From JABCPE02 sp963521545 (lineage in GTDB: Bacteria > Bacteroidota > Bacteroidia > Flavobacteriales > Weeksellaceae): a DNA stretch of 7,245 nt. The translations under genes were made by a program, and so were the position numbers. Location of the stretch: assembly GCA_963521545.1 (NCBI GenBank), contig CAUQVP010000090.1, positions 1 through 7,245 on the forward strand, read 5' to 3'. Below, in pieces: positions 1 to 6,936 of this stretch (the stretch's first letter is position 1; the number at the start of each line of letters is the position of its first letter). Under the pieces are notes generated by a model. It was not told the DNA's origin and searched no databases. It saw only the letters and a list, made by a program, of their open reading frames with translations.

Positions 1-1230
1 CAAATACCAAGCATTTTTCAGCATTTCTAAATAATTTACTTTATTCTCGCTGAGTTTTATTAAAATCAAAACCTGCGCTCCATAAGGGAGAATTCCCTGA
101 ACGATACAAGAAAAAATATCCAATACAGATGCCGAAAACTTAGGGCTAAGATTGTATTTTTCGGTGATATTCTTTGCAACTTTTCCTGAAAGAACTATCG
201 CAATCGTGTTATTCGCAATCGCCGCATCGATGAGACTTACCAAAAATCCCATTCCGAAATAAGCCAATTTTTGCCCGCGTATCATTTGTTTTGCTTTATT
301 TAGTAAGAATGTAATTCCTCCCATATTTTCTACAATTCCCGCGAGTCCGCCAGTCAATAATGCCAAAAGAAAAATCTCATTCATATCTGAAAATCCTTCG
401 TAGATTTTATTCGCAAAATCCAGCCAAGAAAGGCTTCCAGTCGTGATTCCGATGATTCCGCTGAGAAGAACTCCCACAAGCAGCACCATAAAAACATTCA
501 CACCCAAAACCGAAAGCACAATCACCAATAAATATGGGAAAATGAGCCAAATAGAAGGACTTCCAGAAGCTTGGTTTTCTAAAACCGAAGAAGAATTTCC
601 ACCCAAAAAGATGAAAATCACCGCTGCAATCACCGCCGCAGGAAACGCAATCATAATATTGGTTCGGAATTTATCTTTCATCTGACAGCCAAGACTCTGC
701 GTAGCCGCAATAGTCGTATCCGAAATAAAAGAAAGATTGTCCCCAAACATAGCGCCACAGAGCAGACTCGCCGCCACTACATTGATGTCTGTTTGTGTAT
801 TTTCAGCAAACCCCATGACTATTGGCGTAAGAGCTACTATCGTCCCCACAGAAGTCCCTGCCGAAACGGATAAAAACGATGCCATCAGGAACACGCCCAA
901 AGGAATATACTGCGCAGAAAAATACTGCGAACCGAAATAAACCACCGCATCTATGCTGCCTGTCGCCTTGGACACAGCCGAAAAAGCTCCCGCAAGAAGA
1001 TAGATAATACACATAGTGATGATGCTTTCCTCGCCGCAGCCTTTCATGAAGAATTTTAGTTTTTCTTGAAAACTGGCTTTTGGGAGTAAAAATGCAGAAA
1101 TCACTCCGCAGAGTGCCGCCACAGAAGCCGGAAAAGCATAGAAATCATCAAGAATAATTCCGCTTCCTAAAAATATAATCACAAACACCAGGAACGGAAG
1201 CAGTGCAACACCAGATTGAGTATCTTTCAT
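1..1230 (-). CDS. Na+/H+ antiporter, NhaC family (C-terminus cut by window edge)
   Basis: This is an integral inner-membrane protein of the NhaC-type Na+/H+ antiporter family, expected to exchange cytoplasmic Na+ for external H+ and so help with sodium and pH homeostasis. I translated 410 residues from the ATG at 1230 to the left edge without a stop. Family members usually have about 430 to 490 residues, so only a short tail is missing. Many hydrophobic segments are visible, for example residues 8-27, 34-49, 70-87, 109-138, 190-210, 227-258 and 286-300. Family-like motifs are SAGTSVGT (123-130), GAMFGDNLSFISDTTIAAT (159-177), the polar AIANNT (338-343 region) in a membrane segment, and GILPYGAQ (379-386). 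The start codon overlaps the stop of the upstream glycosyltransferase gene by one base (TAATG), which implies translational coupling. Some relatives move other ion or solute pairs (MleN-type malate/lactate exchange), so the substrate is inferred and the family is firm. Confidence 0.88.
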   Translation of the reverse strand, partial: MKDTQSGVALLPFLVFVIIFLGSGIILDDFYAFPASVAALCGVISAFLLPKASFQEKLKFFMKGCGEESIITMCIIYLLAGAFSAVSKATGSIDAVVYFGSQYFSAQYIPLGVFLMASFLSVSAGTSVGTIVALTPIVMGFAENTQTDINVVAASLLCGAMFGDNLSFISDTTIAATQSLGCQMKDKFRTNIMIAFPAAVIAAVIFIFLGGNSSSVLENQASGSPSIWLIFPYLLVIVLSVLGVNVFMVLLVGVLLSGIIGITTGSLSWLDFANKIYEGFSDMNEIFLLALLTGGLAGIVENMGGITFLLNKAKQMIRGQKLAYFGMGFLVSLIDAAIANNTIAIVLSGKVAKNITEKYNLSPKFSASVLDIFSCIVQGILPYGAQVLILIKLSENKVNYLEMLKNAWYL

Positions 1231-2318
1231 TATTTTTCGTTAAATTTTAGCGAATTTAAAATAATTTTCTCTAACTGTAAAACTATTTTGTCTTTTGTGA
1301 AGTTTTCAAAAGAATTTTCAGAAATATTCGTGGAATCAGAAAAAATCTGCTCTATATTTTCATTTTCTTTAATGATGAAAGGACAGCGAGACTGGTATCC
1401 CACAGGAAACACCGCAGGTTTCATAAATCTGACCGCATCGCCGATATTTCCTGACATTTTCGTTTCTCCATAAATCTCCTCCACGCCAAAAAAAGAAGTT
1501 TTCATTTTCAAAGGACACCAGAGGAAATCCGCTCTTTCTAGATAGTTTTCAAAAATATTTTTAGGAATTCTCTCTCGGAAATATTCTATTTTTATATTCT
1601 GCGGAAGCTGTTTTTCAGATTCTTGTATCTTCGCGAGTTCCTCCTCGCCTGCCTTTCCAAGGAAAACGATTCTGTACGGAATATCTTTTTTAAATCCTTT
1701 CAGCTGCTCCATTATTCTGAAATAATCTCTCCGTTTTTGGGAAACTTCCCCTGGAATTACGATGAGCTTTTCCTCTGATTTTTCGGCAGTTTTCGGCTTT
1801 TCACCAAAGAAAACAGGCAGGAAATGTGTTTCCTTTCTTGAATGCTCTATATCCAAGGTTTTTTCTAAATTTTCATCAAGAACCCAGAGAAATTTTGCGT
1901 TTTTATAAACTTCCGATTTGGACAAAAGCCCTTCTTTCAGAAGCAGTTTCAGTCTAAAAATAAAATCTTTCTCCACGATATTTTTCAGCAAAACTTTTCG
2001 CGGAGCTTCTATAAAATTAAGATTATGACAAATAACCGCCGCAGGAAAATCTTTTGTAATTCGTTTAAAAACATGAAAATAGCGGTGCGCCGTTCCTATT
2101 ATTACCAAATCGTACGACTTTCCTTTCAGCTTTTCTAAAAGATTTTCAGGCTCAGTTTCTATAATGTTTTCTATTTCAGAAGAATTTAGTCTGCCCAAGA
2201 TTTTTTTTGAAAAATAAAAATCCACAGAAAATTTCTCTGAATTTTTGGTTAATTCTGCAAAATTTTCCGCAATCTCGGCGTGAGTATCTATTTCTATATA
2301 GGCAATTTGTTTTTTCAC
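1230..2318 (-). CDS. Probable GT-B-fold glycosyltransferase, diverged (362 aa)
   Basis: This is a 362-residue soluble protein with no signal peptide or membrane segment. I read it as a GT-B-type glycosyltransferase (GT4-like), a cytoplasmic enzyme that would move a sugar from a nucleotide donor onto a glycan or lipid acceptor. The support is layout more than identity. There is an N-terminal alpha/beta half with strands at KQIAYIEI (3-10), DLVIIGTAHR (70-79) and AAVICHNLNF (93-102). A linker leads to a second half opening with LIVIPGEVSQKRRDY (185-199), then YRIVFLGKAG (215-224), ADFLWCPL (263-270) and GETKMSGNIGDAVRFMKPAV (284-303). The last resembles the donor-binding loop plus the 'A...GKPVI' helix of GT4 enzymes. 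The classical EX7E motif is not clear. The start is GTG, seven bases after the stop of the GT2 gene, and its stop overlaps the antiporter start, so it is the middle gene of a coupled operon. Sugar, linkage and acceptor are unknown. Confidence 0.6.
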   Translation of the reverse strand: MKKQIAYIEIDTHAEIAENFAELTKNSEKFSVDFYFSKKILGRLNSSEIENIIETEPENLLEKLKGKSYDLVIIGTAHRYFHVFKRITKDFPAAVICHNLNFIEAPRKVLLKNIVEKDFIFRLKLLLKEGLLSKSEVYKNAKFLWVLDENLEKTLDIEHSRKETHFLPVFFGEKPKTAEKSEEKLIVIPGEVSQKRRDYFRIMEQLKGFKKDIPYRIVFLGKAGEEELAKIQESEKQLPQNIKIEYFRERIPKNIFENYLERADFLWCPLKMKTSFFGVEEIYGETKMSGNIGDAVRFMKPAVFPVGYQSRCPFIIKENENIEQIFSDSTNISENSFENFTKDKIVLQLEKIILNSLKFNEK

Positions 2319-2325
2319 AAAGTTT

Positions 2326-3159
2326 TCAGAATTTTTTTAAAATTTCTCTCCATCGCAGGTTTCTTATGTATTTTATTTCCTCGCGGGAGAGTTTTCTGTC
2401 TTGTTTTTGGCTCAGGAAAGTTTTCATCGTGATAAAAAATTCCGAAAAACTTCTATTCTTAAAGGAAGACTTCGCCGAAGAGATGAGTGCGAGAGGAAAA
2501 TTTAGCCCAATGTTATAGAAATATTCGCCAAGTTTTTTTGCTTTTGCATTTTTGTATTTATATGCCGTAGGGCGCAGATGCTTTACCCAAAGGGATTTAT
2601 TCGTAATCACCTGATATCCATGCATCTGGCAGAGCATCACATCGATATTATCCCAGCCCAAAACTTCCCGAATGCCTCCCATTTGTAAAAAACATTCCTT
2701 GCGATATGACTTTATCGGGCCTCGCACATGATTTTTAGAGGAAATATTCTCAAAAACCCAGTTTTCATCTTTTTTAATATAAACTAAGCCCGAAACCATT
2801 CCTGCTTTTGGATTTTCTTCATAAATCTTGTTGATTTCCTCCAAATAATTCTCAGGAAAGATAATATCAGCATCAAATTTACAGATTACATCAAAATCAT
2901 CTAAATTCTGCGAAGAAAGACCTTTGTAAAATGTAGAAACCACCTTTGCACCAGGCGAATGGGCAGATTTTTCTAAATCAATGAGCTGAAACTGCTTCTT
3001 ATCTACAAATCCCTCTACCATTTCCCTCGTTCTATCCGTAGAGCCGTCATTCACGATGACGCAAGTAAAATCTTGAAACCCTTGTGATTTCAGAGAATTT
3101 AGCGTGAGGAGAATATTTTCTTCCTCGTTATGTGTGGGAATGATGATTAAAAATTTCAT
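2326..3159 (-). CDS. Family 2 glycosyltransferase (GT-A fold)
   Basis: This is a 277-residue inverting glycosyltransferase of family GT2, using a nucleotide-activated sugar at the cytoplasmic face. The N-terminus MKFLIIIPTHNEEENI (1-16) is the standard first strand and nucleotide-binding start of GT2 enzymes. VIVNDGSTDRT (34-44) is the second conserved block. FDAD (95-98) supplies the DXD metal and sugar-nucleotide site, with D96 and D98 as likely ligands. GWDNID (168-173) stands where the acceptor-side catalytic acidic motif (ED/DXD) is expected, and H194 in KHLRPT fits the later conserved His. The C-terminal 50 residues are rich in Lys and Arg with no strong membrane helix, so the protein is likely soluble or peripherally bound. 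It is the first gene of the cluster with the GT-B-like gene and the antiporter, and follows the terminator of the SIMPL gene. I see no good promoter in the 67-base gap before it. Family is sure; substrate is unknown. Confidence 0.9.
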   Translation of the reverse strand: MKFLIIIPTHNEEENILLTLNSLKSQGFQDFTCVIVNDGSTDRTREMVEGFVDKKQFQLIDLEKSAHSPGAKVVSTFYKGLSSQNLDDFDVICKFDADIIFPENYLEEINKIYEENPKAGMVSGLVYIKKDENWVFENISSKNHVRGPIKSYRKECFLQMGGIREVLGWDNIDVMLCQMHGYQVITNKSLWVKHLRPTAYKYKNAKAKKLGEYFYNIGLNFPLALISSAKSSFKNRSFSEFFITMKTFLSQKQDRKLSREEIKYIRNLRWREILKKF

Positions 3160-3174
3160 GAAAAAAATTCATAC

Positions 3175-3213
3175 AAAAAGACTGCTCCCAAAAGTTTCCT
3201 TATAGAACAGCCT
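3175..3213 (-). terminator. Intrinsic terminator after the SIMPL gene
   Basis: On the minus strand, AGGCTGTTCT (3213-3204) can pair with GGAGCAGTCT (3188-3179) in ten pairs, including three or four G-U wobbles. The loop holds a small nested AAGG/CTTT hairpin. A T-run follows at 3179-3175. It begins 14 bases after the SIMPL stop codon and ends 16 bases before the GT2 start, so it should end the SIMPL transcript and separate it from the glycosyltransferase cluster. The wobble pairs make it moderate in strength. Confidence 0.62.
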
Positions 3214-3226
3214 TTATTCTTGATTT

Positions 3227-3937
3227 TTAGTCTAATTGATATTTCACTCTGACTACTGCAAAAAATTTTATCTTCTCAAAATCAAGTTTTCTTAAAAAAT
3301 CTTCTGAAGCATAAATTTTTGATGCTCCTCCTGGAACTCCATATAAAGAAGCTCCTGTTACAGCTCTTGTTATTTTTTCTACTCCTGATTCATTTACAGA
3401 AATATATAACGCCTTCCCTGCTTTTTGGTTAAGTGGTTTTACAAGTTTATCGGCAGTTATTCTTGATCTTTTTACAGCTTCTGACTTTAATTCTAATAAA
3501 AGTTCCTTAGATTTAGAATATTCTACTTTTTCTACTTCTGTATTAGAAATCCCTGCTTCCTCCAAGCTGATGATGACATTTCCCAAAGTGTAAGCATCTC
3601 TTACAAGAAGAGAATATTTTTTAGTTTTTAAAATATTCTGCCCTTTTAAAAAATATTTTTTAAAATCACTAGAATAGCCCAAAACTGACAAATCCTTGTC
3701 TGTATTTATTTTTAATTTCTTTAAAATCGTTTCTAACTGCTTCTCCTGCTCCTCTACCGATTTTTTGTTTTTAGAATCGGCTTCGTTCAGGGTAATAGAA
3801 ACATAAATCCTATCAGGAACCACCAGCGTGTCTGCTGAGGCTGATACCTCGATATAAGGCTGGTCTAAAAAATTTTTCTGTGCAAAAAATAAATTCCACA
3901 CGAAAAACATCACAAAAATTAAAAAACTCTTTTTCAT
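3227..3937 (-). CDS. Secreted SIMPL-domain (DUF541) protein
   Basis: This is a 236-residue exported protein of the SIMPL/DUF541 family (relatives include E. coli YggE). Residues 1-19 form a Sec signal peptide: two lysines, a hydrophobic core FLIFVMFFVW, then a likely SPase I cut after FFA, just before Q20. There is no lipobox Cys, so it should be soluble in the periplasm or weakly envelope-bound. The SIMPL fold shows as an opening block YIEVSASADTLVVPDRIYVS (28-47), where the 'PD' turn and flanking beta strands are typical. A middle helix-rich part has AVKRSRITADKLVKPLNQKA (154-173), and the final strand is FFAVVRVKYQL (225-235). No catalytic residues are known for the family, and roles reported for relatives (oxidative-stress tolerance, cell-surface association) cannot be assigned here. 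It has its own promoter and terminator, so it appears to be a single-gene unit downstream of polA. Confidence 0.87.
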   Translation of the reverse strand: MKKSFLIFVMFFVWNLFFAQKNFLDQPYIEVSASADTLVVPDRIYVSITLNEADSKNKKSVEEQEKQLETILKKLKINTDKDLSVLGYSSDFKKYFLKGQNILKTKKYSLLVRDAYTLGNVIISLEEAGISNTEVEKVEYSKSKELLLELKSEAVKRSRITADKLVKPLNQKAGKALYISVNESGVEKITRAVTGASLYGVPGGASKIYASEDFLRKLDFEKIKFFAVVRVKYQLD

Positions 3938-3954
3938 AATCTATTTTATTTTTT

Positions 3955-3985
3955 CAAAAATATAAAATTTTAAAGTTAATCCAAA
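3955..3985 (-). promoter_or_regulatory. Bacteroidota-type promoter of the SIMPL gene
   Basis: In the 59-base gap between polA and the SIMPL gene, the minus strand carries TTTG (3985-3982), a 19-base spacer, and TATTTTTG (3962-3955). This matches the Bacteroidota primary sigma consensus TTTG-N19-TANNTTTG in both elements and spacing. Transcription would be expected to start near 3950-3948, giving a leader of only about 11 to 13 bases, AT-rich and without a Shine-Dalgarno sequence, as is common in this phylum. The match is direct; activity is inferred. Confidence 0.72.
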
Positions 3986-3996
3986 CCTCATCTTTC

Positions 3997-6828
3997 CTAA
4001 TGCGCCTCCAGCCAATTGTTCCCTACGCCTACTTCCACTATTAAAGGAACTTTTGTCTTCACTGCAGATTCCATTTTCTCTTTTATCAGAGCTTTTATCG
4101 GTTCTATTTCTTCCTCTGGCACCTCGAACAAGAGCTCATCATGAACCTGCAAAAGCATTTTTGTTTTAAAACCGCCCTCGGACAAGGCTTTGTCTATGTC
4201 TATCATCGCTACTTTTATGATATCAGCTGCACTCCCTTGGATAGGCGCGTTTACAGCGTTTCTCTCGGCGTGTCCTCTCACCACGAAATTATTAGAATTA
4301 ATGTCTTTCAAGTGTCTTTTTCTTCCTAAAATAGTCTCCACAAAACCGTTTTTTCGTGCTTTTTCCACCTGCTCGGTCATGAAGATTTTTAGTTTCGGAT
4401 AGTTTTCGTAGTAGGAATCTATCATCTGTTTGGCCTCCGTCCGCGAAAGTCCCGTCTGCTCTGCCAATGCGAAAGCTCCCTGCCCGTAGATAATCCCGAA
4501 ATTCACGGTTTTAGCTTGGCTTCGTTGGGTTTTATCTACTTGGTCAAGTGGAATTTTGAACAATTTAGAAGCCGTAGAAGCGTGGATATCTTCGCCATTT
4601 TGGAAGGCTTTTATCATATTATCCTCGCCAGAAAGTTCGGCTATCAACCTCAGCTCTATCTGCGAATAATCGGCTGAAATTATTTTTTTGCCTTCCTCCG
4701 CCACGAAAGCCCCACGAATCTGCTGTCCTCTGGCTGTTCTGATAGGGATATTCTGCAAGTTAGGATTTAGGCTGGAGAGCCTTCCTGTAGCCGCCGTAGT
4801 CTGCGAAAATGTGGTATGCACCCTGTTATCCTTTGGTTCTATTTCAGACGGAAGCGCATCTACATAGGTAGATTTTAGTTTTTGGTAAGTTCGGTATTTC
4901 AGAATGTGCTGAATAATCTCGTGTTTATAAGCAAGTTTCTGCAAAACCTCCTCCGATGTGGAATACTGCCCTGTTTTGGTCTTTTTCGCCTTTGGGTCTA
5001 ATTTTAATTTTTCGAAAAGAATTTCGCCTAACTGCTTGGGAGAGTTCATATTAAACTCCTGCCCAGAAAGTTCAAAAATCTTCTGTTCCAGCTCTCTAAG
5101 GTCGTTTTCTAAATCCACACTTTCCCTAGAAAGCCAGTCCGTATCGAGCGAAATACCTGCCAGTTCCATCTTTGCGAGGATTTTCATCAGCGGCATTTCT
5201 ACTTTATGGAATAGTTCTTCCAGATTTTCCTTTTTCAGCTGTGGAGAAAAAACCTCATAAAGCTGGAAAGTAACATCCGCATCCTCCGCCGCATAATTGG
5301 TCTGAGTTTCAAGGCTGACTTCCCTCAGTATTTTTTGGTTTTTGCCTTTTTTACCAATCAAACTTTCTATGGAAATAGGCTGATATTTTAGGTAAATTTC
5401 TGATAAATAATCCATCCCGTGTCGTCCGTCTGGGTTCAGAAGATAATGAGCAATCATCGTATCAAAAAGCTCTCCTCTAATCTCCACATCGTACTGGGCA
5501 AGGATTTTATAATCAAATTTAAAGTTGTGCGCTATCTTCAGAATTTCTTCACTCTCAAAAAACGGCTTGAAAATATCCAGCACCGCGAGGGCTTCCTCTC
5601 TATTTTCGGGAATGGGAACATAATACGCCAAGCCTTTTCGGTAAGAAAAACTCATTCCGATAAGTTCCGCCTCAAATTCATTGAGCGAAGTCGTTTCCGT
5701 ATCAAAACAAACCGCCTTTTGTCCCAATAAATTCTGCACCAATATTCTCTGAGCCTTCTCATTATCAATGAATTGATAAAGATGATCCGTGTTTTCTATC
5801 CCTGCATAAGAGGAAAACAGAGAAGCCTCCTGCGAATCCTCATAATTAGCAAAAAGATCCAGCTGAACAGCCTCCTGACCAGCATTTTTTGCCTTCGGTA
5901 CGACTTTTTCTGCCTCTGATGCTTGGTTTTCCGTCTCTGAATGGAAAATTCTATACAGATTTTCGTACAGTCGTTTGAATTCTATTTCATCAAATATCTC
6001 TTTCAACTTCTGAAAATCAGGCTTTTCTAAATGATATTTCTCGTGTTCAAACTCCACTGGAACATCCGTAAGAATGGTCGCCAGTTTCTTTGACAAAAGC
6101 CCTCTCTCTGCCGAATTTTTTACCTTTTCGCGGAGTTTCCCTGTGAGTTTATCGGTATTTGCCAAGAGATTTTCCATAGAACCAAACTCTTGGAGGAATT
6201 TCTTCGCAGTCTTCTCTCCCACGCCTTCCAGCCCAGGGATATTATCCACCGCATCGCCCATCATTCCAAGGAAATCTATCACTTGTTTAGGGTCTTGTAT
6301 CTCGTATTTTTCTAAAACTTCTGGAACTCCTAAAATCTCCACGCCGCCGCCTTTGGTAGCTGGTTTGTAAATTTTAATATTCTCGGTAACGAGCTGCGCA
6401 AAATCCTTATCTGGCGTGACCATAAAGACCTGATAATCTTGCTTTTCCGCCTTCACAGCGATAGTTCCTATCACATCATCCGCCTCATAGCCCTCCATTC
6501 CCAAAATAGGAATGTGCATCGCCTCCAAAATCTGGTGGATATACGGCACGGCAATTTTTATCGCTTCAGGAGTTTCGGCTCTATTGGCTTTATATTCAGA
6601 AAAATCTTCGGTGCGGACATTGGCTTTGCCGACATCAAAAACCACAGCCAAATGCGGTGGATTTTCTCTTTTTATCAGTTCAATAAGTGAGTTTGTAAAA
6701 CCAAATATCGCCGAGGTATCCAGCCCTTTGCTGGACAGCCTTGGGTTTTTAATAAAGGCGTAATACCCTCTGAAAATCATCGCATAAGCATCTATCAGAT
6801 AGAGCCTTTTATCTTCTTTCGTAGTCAT
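3997..6828 (-). CDS. polA: DNA polymerase I, with proofreading and 5'-nuclease domains
   Basis: This family A DNA polymerase removes RNA primers from Okazaki fragments and fills repair gaps. The chosen start gives 943 residues, close to E. coli's 928. The 5'-nuclease domain (about 1-295) has LIDAYAMIFRGYYA (11-24), YEADD (114-118), TPDKD (138-142) and GDAVDNIPG (191-199), covering its metal-binding acids. A low-complexity linker (about 296-345) contains QLDLF (322-326). The 3'-5' exonuclease domain is intact: FDTET (375-379, D376/E378), NFKFD (435-439, D439) and YAAED (512-516, D516), so proofreading is predicted active, unlike in Taq polymerase. The polymerase domain has TGRLSS (681-686), DYSQIELR (720-727), the O helix with R769, K773, F777 and Y781, and VHDE (895-898). 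The same frame stays open to an ATG at 6912, but those 28 codons cross the promoter box and terminator-side spacer and lack family resemblance. The ATG at 6828 leads straight into the nuclease domain. Confidence 0.97.
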   Translation of the reverse strand: MTTKEDKRLYLIDAYAMIFRGYYAFIKNPRLSSKGLDTSAIFGFTNSLIELIKRENPPHLAVVFDVGKANVRTEDFSEYKANRAETPEAIKIAVPYIHQILEAMHIPILGMEGYEADDVIGTIAVKAEKQDYQVFMVTPDKDFAQLVTENIKIYKPATKGGGVEILGVPEVLEKYEIQDPKQVIDFLGMMGDAVDNIPGLEGVGEKTAKKFLQEFGSMENLLANTDKLTGKLREKVKNSAERGLLSKKLATILTDVPVEFEHEKYHLEKPDFQKLKEIFDEIEFKRLYENLYRIFHSETENQASEAEKVVPKAKNAGQEAVQLDLFANYEDSQEASLFSSYAGIENTDHLYQFIDNEKAQRILVQNLLGQKAVCFDTETTSLNEFEAELIGMSFSYRKGLAYYVPIPENREEALAVLDIFKPFFESEEILKIAHNFKFDYKILAQYDVEIRGELFDTMIAHYLLNPDGRHGMDYLSEIYLKYQPISIESLIGKKGKNQKILREVSLETQTNYAAEDADVTFQLYEVFSPQLKKENLEELFHKVEMPLMKILAKMELAGISLDTDWLSRESVDLENDLRELEQKIFELSGQEFNMNSPKQLGEILFEKLKLDPKAKKTKTGQYSTSEEVLQKLAYKHEIIQHILKYRTYQKLKSTYVDALPSEIEPKDNRVHTTFSQTTAATGRLSSLNPNLQNIPIRTARGQQIRGAFVAEEGKKIISADYSQIELRLIAELSGEDNMIKAFQNGEDIHASTASKLFKIPLDQVDKTQRSQAKTVNFGIIYGQGAFALAEQTGLSRTEAKQMIDSYYENYPKLKIFMTEQVEKARKNGFVETILGRKRHLKDINSNNFVVRGHAERNAVNAPIQGSAADIIKVAMIDIDKALSEGGFKTKMLLQVHDELLFEVPEEEIEPIKALIKEKMESAVKTKVPLIVEVGVGNNWLEAH

Positions 6829-6832
6829 GGAA

Positions 6833-6840
6833 CAAAGATA
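6833..6840 (-). promoter_or_regulatory. -7 promoter box of polA (TATCTTTG)
   Basis: The minus strand reads TATCTTTG at 6840-6833, a perfect match to the Bacteroidota -7 element TANNTTTG, followed by TTCC and the polA ATG at 6828. I see no TTG or TTTG at the usual 17 to 23 base distance upstream; the expected place reads CCCA. The promoter is therefore judged on its -7 box alone. If it is used, transcription would begin at or next to the start codon, making a leaderless message. It also argues against the in-frame ATG at 6912 as the start. Confidence 0.55.
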
Positions 6841-6936
6841 AAACATTTTACCTATTCGTTGGGACTTTTTGTTCCTGCGACTTGCTTTTTGAGGAAAGAA
6901 AGACAAAAACACAAGCTCTCAAAGAATTAAAACAAG

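Noticed and set aside
443..940. Short plus-strand frames and the minus-strand frame at 803-1012 in the left part
   Set aside because: The NhaC-family frame is open across the whole region 1-1230 with clear motifs and membrane segments, so these are frame shadows.
2207..2518. Plus-strand open frame spanning the junction of the two glycosyltransferase genes
   Set aside because: It is antisense to two convincing coding genes, rich in Phe/Ser as expected from reversed Lys/Glu-rich coding sequence, and resembles no known family.
5419..5730. Plus-strand open frame of 103 codons
   Set aside because: It lies wholly antisense to well-conserved polA sequence, has no recognisable protein features and no promoter box. 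It is a shadow of the real gene, as are the other plus-strand frames inside polA (4141-4402, 4958-5260, 6074-6370, 6439-6763).
3997..6828. Viral or plasmid-type family A polymerase
   Set aside because: The protein is full length with the 5'-nuclease fused to the proofreading and polymerase domains, and sits among ordinary chromosomal genes. Phage family A polymerases usually lack the fused 5'-nuclease.
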